NCBI GenBank assembly: GCA_944369075.1
Contig: CALVXK010000005.1
Span: 47,855-111,854, forward strand
DNA: 64,000 nt
Direction of reading: 5' to 3'
Source: an uncultured Bacilli bacterium
Lineage (GTDB): Bacteria; Bacillota_I; Bacilli_A; RFN20; CAG-826
Within the stretch, counting starts at the first letter, position 1; the number at the start of each line of letters is the position of its first letter. Positions 43,329 to 52,133 of the stretch are shown here, in pieces. Below the pieces are notes generated by a model that saw only the letters and a program-made list of their open reading frames with translations, was not told the DNA's origin and made no database searches. Position numbers and translations under genes: made by a program.

Positions 43329-44453
43329 ATGGAAAAATATAGTACTACTTTAGATTTAACAAATAACTTAGTAAATCTTTCATCTTCGATTTTAAAAAGA
43401 TTTGGCGTAACTCCATTTCACGAAACAATGAAAGATGTTGATGAATTATTATTAAAAAATAAAGATAAAAAAGTTGTTTTATTTCTTTTTGATGCTTTTG
43501 GAAAAAACATTATCGAACAATATAAAGGTTCCATTCCTTTTATTTATTCTAATATTTATAAAGAATTTTCTTCAATTTATCCTCCAACAACTGTTGCAGC
43601 GACGAATGCCTTAATCACCGGAAAATATCCTAAAGAAAATGGTTTTGTTGGATGGAATCAATATTTTAAAGATGAAGGTAAATTTATCGATGTATTTTTA
43701 GATCGAGATAAAGTAAGTAACACTATTATTGATAAAAATGTAACTTCAACTTATCTTAAACCTACTTTTATTTTTGATTTAATAAATAACCAAAATAAAA
43801 AAGAAATCGCAACTCAGATTAAAGATATTGATTTTAAAGATGAAAAAGATAGTTATAAAAAACTTGATTTATTTTTTAACAAATTAAATGAAGAGATTAA
43901 TACCCATGAATTTATTTATGCTTATTCTTCTTTACCAGATCATACTATGCATCAAGAAGGAATAAACGGAGAGCATGTAATCAATGATATTTTAGAATTA
44001 TCTTATCGTTTAGAAAAATTTGTTTCATCTCATCAAGATGTCTTAGTCTTGCTTTGTGCAGATCATGGTTTTATCGATATTAAAAATATTAATATATTTG
44101 AAGACAAAGAACTTATGTCTACTTTAAAAACTAAAAATGTTGGTTTTAGTGTTGAAGGTCGTTTTGCTTCTTTAATAGTAAAAAACGATAAGATTAATGA
44201 ATTTAAAGAAATATATAATAAAAAGTATAAAGATAAATTCCTACTTATTTCTAAAGAGGAATTACTTTCTAAAAACATTTTAGGAGTAGGAGAAAGCTTT
44301 AAAGATTTAGATTCGATTTTAGGTAACTACTTCTTTCTTTCGTATTCTAAATATAACTTAAGTGAAGAAAATAATTCTTCTCTTGTTGGAGCACACGCTG
44401 GAATTACAAAAAAAGAATTAGAGTTATATTTAATGGTTTTTAATTCAAAATAA
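43329..44453 (+). CDS. Alkaline-phosphatase-superfamily phosphodiesterase / nucleotide pyrophosphatase
   Basis: This 374-residue protein has the superfamily's metal and nucleophile motifs in order: FLFDAFG (first Asp), PPTTVAATNALITG (nucleophile Thr), SLPDHTMHQEG (Asp and His ligands), LLCADHGF (Asp-His) and GAHAG (last His). There is no signal peptide, so it acts in the cytoplasm. It is similar to type I phosphodiesterases of Bacilli with unknown substrate. Confidence 0.85.
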   Translation: MEKYSTTLDLTNNLVNLSSSILKRFGVTPFHETMKDVDELLLKNKDKKVVLFLFDAFGKNIIEQYKGSIPFIYSNIYKEFSSIYPPTTVAATNALITGKYPKENGFVGWNQYFKDEGKFIDVFLDRDKVSNTIIDKNVTSTYLKPTFIFDLINNQNKKEIATQIKDIDFKDEKDSYKKLDLFFNKLNEEINTHEFIYAYSSLPDHTMHQEGINGEHVINDILELSYRLEKFVSSHQDVLVLLCADHGFIDIKNINIFEDKELMSTLKTKNVGFSVEGRFASLIVKNDKINEFKEIYNKKYKDKFLLISKEELLSKNILGVGESFKDLDSILGNYFFLSYSKYNLSEENNSSLVGAHAGITKKELELYLMVFNSK

Positions 44454-44999
44454 TTATCTATTTCGAATAATTCTAATTAAAGATATTAATATACCGGCAA
44501 TTCCAATAATCATTAAAGGTATTCCAATAATAATCGATGTTAAATAGACATCGATTTTTTTAAAGAATACGATAAATAAAATACCTGCAGCTAATAAGAT
44601 TAAAGCTAATATAAGTTGAACAATGTTATACATTGATTTTAAAGAAACTTTCTTTAAAATCAAAAACTTAATAATAAATATAATAGCAACCAAAGACATC
44701 GTTATGCCTAAAAATAAAGGAATCAAACTAACAATAAAATAAGGATAAAAACATAGAGCGAATCCTGCTCCAAAAAGAAGTATTGAATAAACTATTCTAA
44801 AAAAATATATATCATCTTTAATTAAACGATAAATCATATAAATTAAAGAAGAAATCATTAATATTGCTCCAACGAAATAACCTAAAAATAATCTCATAAA
44901 GCTAGTTTGATAAGAAAACACTACAAATAATAATCCACCAATAAATATGATAAGAGATGAAATTAAAATTAAAACGTCATACTTTTTTAAAAAGTTCAT
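44454..44999 (-). CDS. Membrane protein with six helices
   Basis: This 181-residue protein consists of paired hydrophobic helices, likely six, with short basic loops. It resembles HdeD/DUF308-type proteins in topology. The stop is directly adjacent to the convergent phosphodiesterase stop (44453). Function unknown. Confidence 0.65.
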   Translation of the reverse strand: MNFLKKYDVLILISSLIIFIGGLLFVVFSYQTSFMRLFLGYFVGAILMISSLIYMIYRLIKDDIYFFRIVYSILLFGAGFALCFYPYFIVSLIPLFLGITMSLVAIIFIIKFLILKKVSLKSMYNIVQLILALILLAAGILFIVFFKKIDVYLTSIIIGIPLMIIGIAGILISLIRIIRNR

Positions 45000-45049
45000 A
45001 CAACTTTATTATAATCTAAATCTATAAATTAAAAAGATAAACTAAAACA

Positions 45050-45080
45050 AAACGCATAAAGTTTTCTACCTTATGCGTTT
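45050..45080 (-). terminator. Terminator after the hydrogenase operon
   Basis: A perfect 10-bp stem (45050-45059 with 45071-45080) lies 14 bp past the hydA stop on the minus strand. The stem's own A/T ends give a short U-run. Confidence 0.78.
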
Positions 45081-45093
45081 ATATCTTAATTAA

Positions 45094-46863
45094 CTAATCA
45101 GGGTATTTCTCTCTATCACTATTATAAGAAGTATGAAGCAATTTATGTGCTTTAGTTGAACCATATTCTCCTAGATAATCTTTATATAGTTTAATAATAT
45201 CAGGATTCTTATGTGATCTTCTAACTTTCTTTTCTTTATCTATATTATATAAGACACTTGCTCTTTTCTTAATATAGGTATCTTGAATATCATCATCTTC
45301 ATTAGGTAAGAATACTGGGAAGACATAAGGTTGTCCGCCACCATTAATACATCCTCCAGGACATCCCATAATTTCAATAAAGTCATATTTAGATTTTCCT
45401 TCTTTAATTTCATCTAAAAGTACTTTAGCATTTTTCATTCCTGAAGCCATTGCTAAATGATATTCATTTCCTAAAATTTTAATCGAAGCCTCTTTAATTC
45501 CTTCAAGTCCTCTACAAGGCATAAAATCAATTGGTTCAAGTTCTTGACTTGTGAGAATATAATAAGCAGTTCTTACAGCGGCTTCCATAACTCCGCCTGT
45601 AACTCCAAATATTGCAGCAGCACCACTATATTCACCAATTAAATCATCATCAAAGTCTTCATCTGGAAGTTTCTTCCGTTGAATACCACTTCTTCTAATA
45701 AGTTGTGCAAGTTCTCTTGTTGTTAAAACAATGTCGACATCAGCAATCCCATCAACTGCATTTTGTTTTCTATCTTTTTCAAACTTTTTAGCAGTACATG
45801 GCATAATAGAAACGACACAAATTTGTGATCTATCAATATTATGTTTTTCAGCATAATAAGATTTAATAATTGCTCCCATCATTTCATGAGGTGATTTACA
45901 AGTAGAAAGATGTGGCAAAAGTTCTGGGTAATAATATTCACAATAATTTACCCAACCTGGTGAACAAGAAGTAATCATTGGTGCAGGAGTTTTGGTAATA
46001 ACTCTATGAACAAACTCATTAGCTTCTTCAGTAATTGTTAAATCAGCACCAAAATTTGTATCAAATACTCTATAAAAACCAAGTCTATGAAGAGCAGCAA
46101 CCATTTTTCCAGTTGATGGAGTTCCAATTTTTTCTCCAAATTCTTCACCTATTGCCGCTCTAACTGCTGGGGCTGTTTGGACAATAACATATTTTCCAGC
46201 TTTAAATGCTTCATCAAGTTTATCAATTTCATTATGTTCCATTAAAGCACCTGTAGGACAAACTAAAGTGCATTGTCCGCATTGAATACAAGGAACATTA
46301 TTAAACGATCTATTTCCTGCTGGAGAAACTATTGTCTTAAAACCTCTATTTTCAAAACCTAAAATGCCAATTCCTTGAGTATCTTTACAAGCTTCAATAC
46401 ATCTTCCACATAAAATACATTTTGATGTATCTCTAACTAAACCTGGTGCAAGCTCATCAAGAGTTGTCTTTGTTTTTTCTCCAACATACATTTCAGGTCT
46501 AGCACCAACTCTTTTACTAACTTCTAAAAGTTCACATTGTCCATTTTTTCTACAAGCTTGACAGTTATAATAGTGATTTGAAAGTAATAATTCGACACTA
46601 GTTCTTCTTGCTTGAACTGCACTTGGATCAGAAATTGAAATTTTTAATCCATCTCTAACAGGATAAGCACAAGAAGGAACAAGTCTTCTTTCGCCTTCTA
46701 CTTTGACTAAGCAAACTCTACAAGATGCGACTGAACATCTTCCTTTTTTCCATGTACAAAGATTAGGAATATTATATCCACAAATTTTTGCAGCTTCTAA
46801 GATAGTTAAATCGTCATCAACAACGTAAGGTCTATTTTCAATATATATTGTAATTTTTCCCAT
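45094..46863 (-). CDS. hydA: [FeFe] hydrogenase catalytic subunit (HydA of a trimeric NADH/ferredoxin-linked enzyme)
   Basis: This is a 589-residue enzyme producing or oxidising H2. From the N-terminus: a 2Fe-2S domain (NLCTWKKGRCSVASCRVC, about 34-51), a His-Cys3 4Fe-4S site (HYYNCQACRKNGQC), and two 4Fe-4S motifs (CILCGRCIEAC and CIQCGQCTLVCP). The H-cluster domain has all three signatures: TSCSPGWVNYCE, MPCTAKKFE and MGCPGGCINGGGQP. It lies 10 bp after hydB. The set matches electron-bifurcating HydABC enzymes. Bifurcation itself is inferred, as NADH-only relatives exist. Confidence 0.96.
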   Translation of the reverse strand: MGKITIYIENRPYVVDDDLTILEAAKICGYNIPNLCTWKKGRCSVASCRVCLVKVEGERRLVPSCAYPVRDGLKISISDPSAVQARRTSVELLLSNHYYNCQACRKNGQCELLEVSKRVGARPEMYVGEKTKTTLDELAPGLVRDTSKCILCGRCIEACKDTQGIGILGFENRGFKTIVSPAGNRSFNNVPCIQCGQCTLVCPTGALMEHNEIDKLDEAFKAGKYVIVQTAPAVRAAIGEEFGEKIGTPSTGKMVAALHRLGFYRVFDTNFGADLTITEEANEFVHRVITKTPAPMITSCSPGWVNYCEYYYPELLPHLSTCKSPHEMMGAIIKSYYAEKHNIDRSQICVVSIMPCTAKKFEKDRKQNAVDGIADVDIVLTTRELAQLIRRSGIQRKKLPDEDFDDDLIGEYSGAAAIFGVTGGVMEAAVRTAYYILTSQELEPIDFMPCRGLEGIKEASIKILGNEYHLAMASGMKNAKVLLDEIKEGKSKYDFIEIMGCPGGCINGGGQPYVFPVFLPNEDDDIQDTYIKKRASVLYNIDKEKKVRRSHKNPDIIKLYKDYLGEYGSTKAHKLLHTSYNSDREKYPD

Positions 46864-46873
46864 ATAACTACCT

Positions 46874-48751
46874 CTATTCCTTAATTATTGCGCCAAATTT
46901 ACAAGCACTAATACATGTTCCGCATTTAATACATTTTTCTTGATCAATAACAAATGGAGTTTTACCAACTTGACCAGTAATTGCATTAACTGGGCAATTT
47001 CTTGCACAAAGTGAACATTTTTTACATTTATTTTCATCGATTCTAAATGAAATTAAGTTCTTACAAATTCCAGCATCACATTTTTTATCTTTAATATGTC
47101 TAATATAAACTTCTTTAAACTTAGTTAAAGTTGAAAGAACTGGGTTAGGTGCTGTTTGACCTAAGCCACAAAGAGAGCCAACTCTAATAGATTCAGATAA
47201 TGTTTCAAGTTTATCTAAATCTTCCATTGTTGCTTTTCCATCAGTAACTTTAGTTAAAATTTCAAGCAATCTCTTTGTTCCAATTCTACATTGAGAACAT
47301 TTTCCACAACTTTCATCACAAATAAATTCAAGATAGAATTTAGCAACATCAACCATACAGTTGTCTTCATCCATAACAATTGCGCCGCCAGATCCCATCA
47401 TTGATCCTTTTTCGATTAAATTATCATAATCAATTGGTGTATCAAGTTCGTTAATTGTTAAACATCCACCAGATGGGCCGCCTGTTTGAATAGCTTGGAA
47501 TCTCTTATCATTTGGGATTCCTCCACCAATATCAAAAACAAGTTCTCTTAAAGTAGTTCCCATCGGAACTTCAACTAAACCAACATTCTTAACTTTACCA
47601 CCAAGAGCGAAAACTTTTGTTCCTTTACTTCTTTCAGTACCGATTTTTGCAAATTCCTTTGCTCCAACTCTTAAAATATAAGGAACATTGGCTAAAGTTT
47701 CGACGTTATTAATAATTGTTGGTTTTCCCCACAAACCTTTTACAGCTGGGAAAGGTGGACGAGGTCTAGGCATACCTCTTTTACCTTCAATAGAATTTAA
47801 AAGAGCAGTTTCTTCACCACAAACGAAAGCACCAGCACCAAGTCTAATATGACAATCAAAATCGAACTTACTTCCTAAAATATTTTTACCAAGTAAGCCT
47901 ACTTTCCTAAGTTCATCGATAGCAATTTGAAGTCTTTTAACAGCAACAGGATATTCAGCTCTAACATAGAAATATCCTTCACTTGCGCCAATTGCATAAG
48001 CAGCAATCATCATACCTTCAATAACAGAAACTGGATTGCCTTCTAAAATGGAACGATCCATAAATGCGCCTGGATCACCTTCGTCACCATTACAAACTAC
48101 ATATTTTGTATCGTTAACTTGGTCATGAGCAAATTGCCATTTTCTACCAGTAGGGAAGCCTCCGCCCCCTCTACCTCTAAGTCCTGAATCAAGGACTTCT
48201 TTAATAACATCTTCTTTTTTCATTGATAAAGCTTTAATAAAGCCTTTAAAAGCATCATAACCAAAAGCTTCATCAATTTCTTCAGGATTTATTGTTCCGC
48301 AACCGTGAAGTGCAATTCTAAGTTGTTTTTTATAGAAATTAATATCATCTTGTTTTTCTACTTTTTCATGAGTATTTGGGTCTTCATAAAGAAGATCAGT
48401 GATACATTTTCCATCAATAATATCTTCTTTAATAATTCTTTCACAATCACTAACTTCTACTGCATGATAAAGCCTATCTTCAGGGAAAATCTTAACAAAA
48501 GGACCTTGAGAACAGAAACCAAAACAACCGACAACATTGACTGTAACTTTATCTTCAAGTTTATTTTCTTTAATTAAAGCTTCTAATTTATTAATAATTT
48601 CTTGTGAATCACTAGATAAACATCCAGTTCCACCACAAACTACGATATGTCTTTTATTATCTTTTCCAGAAAATTTATTTTCTAAACATTTAGAACAAGA
48701 AACTATCTTCTTTTCTAACTCATTAACGGTTTTAATCTTTGCTTCTGCCAT
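46874..48751 (-). CDS. hydB: Hydrogenase NADH-dehydrogenase-type subunit (HydB, NuoF-like)
   Basis: This 625-residue flavoprotein subunit has an N-terminal thioredoxin-like 2Fe-2S domain (Cys in VCGGTGC and VGCFGFC). The NuoF core has the NADH-binding GRGGGGFPTGRKW and FMN region CNGDEGDPGAF, then the N3-type 4Fe-4S motif ESCGKCSQCRIG. Two C-terminal 4Fe-4S motifs follow (CKKCSLCARNCP and CIKCGTCISAC). It passes electrons between NADH, ferredoxin and HydA. It starts 3 bp after hydC. Confidence 0.95.
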   Translation of the reverse strand: MAEAKIKTVNELEKKIVSCSKCLENKFSGKDNKRHIVVCGGTGCLSSDSQEIINKLEALIKENKLEDKVTVNVVGCFGFCSQGPFVKIFPEDRLYHAVEVSDCERIIKEDIIDGKCITDLLYEDPNTHEKVEKQDDINFYKKQLRIALHGCGTINPEEIDEAFGYDAFKGFIKALSMKKEDVIKEVLDSGLRGRGGGGFPTGRKWQFAHDQVNDTKYVVCNGDEGDPGAFMDRSILEGNPVSVIEGMMIAAYAIGASEGYFYVRAEYPVAVKRLQIAIDELRKVGLLGKNILGSKFDFDCHIRLGAGAFVCGEETALLNSIEGKRGMPRPRPPFPAVKGLWGKPTIINNVETLANVPYILRVGAKEFAKIGTERSKGTKVFALGGKVKNVGLVEVPMGTTLRELVFDIGGGIPNDKRFQAIQTGGPSGGCLTINELDTPIDYDNLIEKGSMMGSGGAIVMDEDNCMVDVAKFYLEFICDESCGKCSQCRIGTKRLLEILTKVTDGKATMEDLDKLETLSESIRVGSLCGLGQTAPNPVLSTLTKFKEVYIRHIKDKKCDAGICKNLISFRIDENKCKKCSLCARNCPVNAITGQVGKTPFVIDQEKCIKCGTCISACKFGAIIKE

Positions 48752-48754
48752 ACT

Positions 48755-49240
48755 CTATTCTTCCTTTGATTTTTTACGATATTCATCGATTATAGTTTGG
48801 ACTTGAGATAAAGTAACTTTTGGGTAAACCTTACCATTAATTGAAATAGCAGGTGCAATACCACAAGCTCCAATACATCTTAAAGCATCCAAAGTAAAAA
48901 GACCGTCTTCACTAGTTTGACCAGGTTTAATCTTTAATAATTCAGCAAATTTATCTAATAAATTTTGACCACCTTTAACATAGCATGCTGTTCCTAAACA
49001 AACGCCAATTACATATCTTCCTTTAGGTTCTAAAGAGAAGAATGAATAGAAAGTAACAACTCCATAAATATCAGAAACTGGAATATTAAGTTCTTTAGAA
49101 ATTAATTCTTGAACTTCTAAAGGGATGTAACCATATTCCTTTTGAGTCTCGCTTAAAACAAGCATTAATGGTGAAGGCTCGTTTTTATACTTTCTGCAAA
49201 TATTAAGAACAATATCTACTGCTTCTTTTCTTAATTGCAT
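48755..49240 (-). CDS. hydC: Hydrogenase 2Fe-2S subunit (HydC, NuoE-like)
   Basis: This 161-residue thioredoxin-like ferredoxin has a 2Fe-2S site of CLGTAC (about 81-86) and CIGAC (about 122-126) as in NuoE. It is the first gene of hydCBA, transcribed leftward from a promoter with -10 at 49276-49281. It begins with ATG and has an AGGAG ribosome-binding site. Confidence 0.95.
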   Translation of the reverse strand: MQLRKEAVDIVLNICRKYKNEPSPLMLVLSETQKEYGYIPLEVQELISKELNIPVSDIYGVVTFYSFFSLEPKGRYVIGVCLGTACYVKGGQNLLDKFAELLKIKPGQTSEDGLFTLDALRCIGACGIAPAISINGKVYPKVTLSQVQTIIDEYRKKSKEE

Positions 49241-49275
49241 TGTAATTTTCTCCTAATAAAATTAATCATTAAAAA

Positions 49276-49281
49276 ATTATA
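49276..49281 (-). promoter_or_regulatory. -10 box of the hydrogenase operon promoter
   Basis: The minus-strand sequence is a consensus TATAAT located 36 bp before the hydC start codon. The -35 box is not clear; the expected region (about 49299-49305) is A/T-only. Confidence 0.65.
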
Positions 49282-49312
49282 ACCTAGAAAAGATTTAATT
49301 AAAACAAGAATA

Positions 49313-49326
49313 TGAAAGCGCTTACA
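49313..49326. promoter_or_regulatory. Perfect cre site (CcpA operator) upstream of hydCBA
   Basis: TGAAAGCGCTTACA fits the Bacillus cre consensus TGWAARCGYTWNCW at every position. It is centred about 41 bp upstream of the -10 box. Upstream cre sites (as at ackA and pta) usually mediate activation by CcpA, while overlapping sites repress. Confidence 0.8.
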
Positions 49327-49583
49327 TTTATTTATGAAAATAAGATTAGATTTAAATTCAATAATGTTCCAAATTAATCAAAATTATTTAGCATTATTAA
49401 ATTCCAATTAGATGAATTGGAAAAATAAAAACATTTTCATTTAAAGGTTTTATTTCTGGGTAAGAATCAATAATAATACCTTTATTTATTCTCATGTTAT
49501 ATTTTTTTAATACACTAAAATTTACTAAAATAATCCAAATTAAACAATTTGTCCTAAAAAACAAAAATCACGTATTAATTAAA
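49327..49583. other. Non-coding gap, no feature recognised
   Basis: This AT-rich stretch lies between the hydrogenase regulatory region and the terminator of the next gene. I see one short inverted repeat (AATTCCAATT...AATTGGAA around 49399-49412) but no gene or known RNA. Confidence 0.5.
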
Positions 49584-49621
49584 TTCGATTAAAACGGAAT
49601 AGCACTCCCTTTTTAATCGAA
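49584..49621 (-). terminator. Terminator hairpin after the ATPase gene
   Basis: An 11-bp stem (49584-49594 with 49611-49621) lies 2 bp past the stop of the gene at 49624-50904. Confidence 0.65.
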
Positions 49622-49623
49622 AC

Positions 49624-50904
49624 TTATAAATCTAAGGAATTTTTATTTAACAAAAAATCCTTAATACTTAAAACTGTATAACCTTTATCACTTCTTAATG
49701 GAATAGTGCCATTTCGTACTATTAGAATCTTTTTAAAAGAGTCATTGACCATATCAAAAGATCTCGTTTCTTGAGAAATCTTTTCCTCAGTTCCTAATTC
49801 ATAAGCAGATTGAATGTAATACCTTTTTGATCCTAAATTAGCAACAAAATCTATTTCATATTGTTTTGATTCATTATCATTTCGAACTTCAACAACTCCA
49901 ACATCTACCTCAAAACCTCGAAATCTTAGTTCGTTGTAAATAAGATTTTCTAAAAGATGAGTTTCTTCAAGTTGTCTAAAATTAATTCTTGCATTTCTTA
50001 TCCCTAAATCTTCAAAGTAAATTTTATATGGAGTGTTAATATATTTTCTTCCTTTTACATCGTATCTAATTGCACTTTTAACAAGAAATGATTCTTCAAA
50101 ATATTTAATATAATTAGCAATTGTAATTGGAGAAGCATTCTTTTTTGCAACACTTAAAAAAGTTTTTGCGATTCTATTTGGATTAACTAAACTTGATATT
50201 CCAGAAGCTAAAATATTAAGAAGATCGCCCAAAATAGCATCATCTTTTAAACCATATCTATTTACAATATCTCGCAAATAAACCGTATCAAGTGTACTTT
50301 TTAAATAAGTTGATTTTTGAGCTTCCGTTTCCATTAAAGTTAAAGCTGGTAAACCGCCATAAACTAAATATTCTGAAAAGGTAGTATTAAAATCTTTTTT
50401 TGAAACAGAGTTAAATTCGTTAAAATTTAAGGGAAAAAGATGAATTACATCTCCCCTTCCAGCAAATTCGGTTATAAAATCAGAAGAAAGAAATTTTGAA
50501 TTTGAACCAGTAACATAAATATCAACATTTGGTTTTCTAATAAAACTATTTAAAACAAACTCAAATGATTCTAAAAGTTGTACTTCATCAAGCAAAAGAT
50601 AATACTGTTTATCATCTTTTAATCTTAAATTTATAAATTCTGAAAAAGTTCTCGCTGGAACTTTTTGCTTATTCCCAATTAAATCGTAAATATTTAAACC
50701 TAATAAAGAAATATCACTATCTGCATCAAAAGCAAAACGTATTATATGATCTTCATCTACACCAGACCCTTTAAGATAACTATAAAAAATAATGTTAAGT
50801 AAATATGATTTTCCGCATCTGCGAATTCCGGTTATAACCTTAACAAGTCCGTTATTTTTCCTTAATATTAGTTGTTTTAAGTAAGAATCTCTTTTAATTT
50901 CCAT
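49624..50904 (-). CDS. AAA-type ATPase with DUF4143-like C-terminal domain
   Basis: This 426-residue protein has an N-terminal P-loop GIRRCGKSYLL (about 26-36), Walker B LLLDEVQLLESF (about 103-114) and a sensor segment VTGSNSKFLSS. The C-terminal DUF4143 part includes KIYFEDLGIRNARINF and a nuclease-like EIDFVANLG plus IQSA pattern, which may be an inactive PD-(D/E)xK fold. Such ATPases are widespread in gut Firmicutes with unknown roles. It has no gene partner here and an unusual repeat-containing upstream region. Confidence 0.8.
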   Translation of the reverse strand: MEIKRDSYLKQLILRKNNGLVKVITGIRRCGKSYLLNIIFYSYLKGSGVDEDHIIRFAFDADSDISLLGLNIYDLIGNKQKVPARTFSEFINLRLKDDKQYYLLLDEVQLLESFEFVLNSFIRKPNVDIYVTGSNSKFLSSDFITEFAGRGDVIHLFPLNFNEFNSVSKKDFNTTFSEYLVYGGLPALTLMETEAQKSTYLKSTLDTVYLRDIVNRYGLKDDAILGDLLNILASGISSLVNPNRIAKTFLSVAKKNASPITIANYIKYFEESFLVKSAIRYDVKGRKYINTPYKIYFEDLGIRNARINFRQLEETHLLENLIYNELRFRGFEVDVGVVEVRNDNESKQYEIDFVANLGSKRYYIQSAYELGTEEKISQETRSFDMVNDSFKKILIVRNGTIPLRSDKGYTVLSIKDFLLNKNSLDL

Positions 50905-50935
50905 ATATTAGTTACCTTTTTATAACATAATTATA

Positions 50936-51056
50936 CACTAAATATTTATTTAGAGGTAGTTTGAACTAAATATTTTTTACACTTTTGCACTAAATATTTA
51001 GTTGGAGTACCTCTAAACTAAAAATTTTTTACATTATTGCACTAAATATTTAGTTC
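50936..51056. repeat. Tandem 40-bp palindromic repeats upstream of the ATPase gene
   Basis: Two 40-bp units (50964-51003 and 51016-51055), 52 bp apart, match at 37 of 40 positions. Each ends in a palindrome ACTAAATATTTAGT; a further partial copy is at 50936-50951. AGAGGTA (50952-50958) and TACCTCT (51008-51014) form an additional inverted pair. The array is about 30-150 bp upstream of the ATPase start, where operators would lie. Confidence 0.75.
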
Positions 51057-51210
51057 AAGGTAATAAAATAAGTCAAAATAAAAATTATATAGCACATGCA
51101 ATAACGAATTTAAACTAATTAAAAAATACGATAATAATCAACTTATTTTATTATTATTCTACTAACTAAGTTTCAAACTTTTGATTATATAAAATAGAAA
51201 TATTAAATAG

Positions 51211-52119
51211 TTATTTTAAATTTAAATACTTAAATAACTCATTAAATATAATATTAGCTCTATTTTCCATTGCTTCTTTTGTAAAGAAACCAATATGAGG
51301 AGTGTAAATTAAATTAGGAAGACTAACTAAATCTAAATTATTATCGAAATTTGATTCATCATAAAGTAAATCACTACAATAAATAAAATCTTTATGACTT
51401 TTCATAAAATCTATTAAAGATTCTTTATTAACAAGTTTAGCTCTACTTGTATTAATTAAAATCGCATTATCTTTCATTAATTTAAATTCATCTTTATTAA
51501 GATAGTTTAAAGAAGAATTAGTTAAAGGTAGGTGTAAAGAAATTACATCAGACTTTGATAATAATTCTTCTTTAGATAAGTATTTAATATTATATTTCTC
51601 TTCTAAATCTAAATGTCTTGATTTAGAAGTATAAAATAAAGTTAAGTTTTCAAATGGTTTCAAAAGATTAATAAAAGATATAGCAATATTTCCTAAACCG
51701 ACTAAGCCAACATTAAGATTAGTTAATTCTTTTCCTTCTATTTCGTTATGATATGGTTTAAGTAAATTAAATTTTCTAAGTGCCATTAAAAGAAACATTA
51801 AACTTAGTTCAGCAACACTTTCTTTGGAATAAGTTTTAGCATTAATAACTTTAATATTATGTTTTTCACAATAAGTTAAATCTATATGATCTAAGCCAGA
51901 AAAAGCAATAAATAAAGCTTTTAAATTTTGATCTTTTGATAATATTTCTTCATTTAACAAAGTATTATCGCTAATTAAAATATCAGCATTACTAATTCTA
52001 GAAATAATTTCATTTTTATCGTTAGTTTTTTCATCAAAATAAGTAACATCGTAGTCTTTTAGTTTACTTAAATATGAAGAAATATCAGTTTTTAATGGTT
52101 GTAAAATTACTATTTTCAT
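51211..52119 (-). CDS. D-isomer-specific 2-hydroxyacid dehydrogenase
   Basis: This 302-residue NAD(P)-dependent reductase has the dinucleotide-binding VGLVGLGNIA (about 138-147) and the catalytic Arg in NTSRAKLVNKE. The catalytic Glu is probably in the segment around YDESNF and the catalytic His is in TPHIGFFTK. It reduces a 2-oxoacid to a D-2-hydroxyacid or the reverse. It lies 14 bp after the aminopeptidase gene. Confidence 0.88.
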   Translation of the reverse strand: MKIVILQPLKTDISSYLSKLKDYDVTYFDEKTNDKNEIISRISNADILISDNTLLNEEILSKDQNLKALFIAFSGLDHIDLTYCEKHNIKVINAKTYSKESVAELSLMFLLMALRKFNLLKPYHNEIEGKELTNLNVGLVGLGNIAISFINLLKPFENLTLFYTSKSRHLDLEEKYNIKYLSKEELLSKSDVISLHLPLTNSSLNYLNKDEFKLMKDNAILINTSRAKLVNKESLIDFMKSHKDFIYCSDLLYDESNFDNNLDLVSLPNLIYTPHIGFFTKEAMENRANIIFNELFKYLNLK

Positions 52120-52133
52120 AAGGTAAATACTAA

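Noticed and set aside
49399..49412. A short AATTCCAATT/AATTGGAA inverted repeat as a regulatory site
   Set aside because: It is too short and AT-rich to distinguish from chance in this genome.
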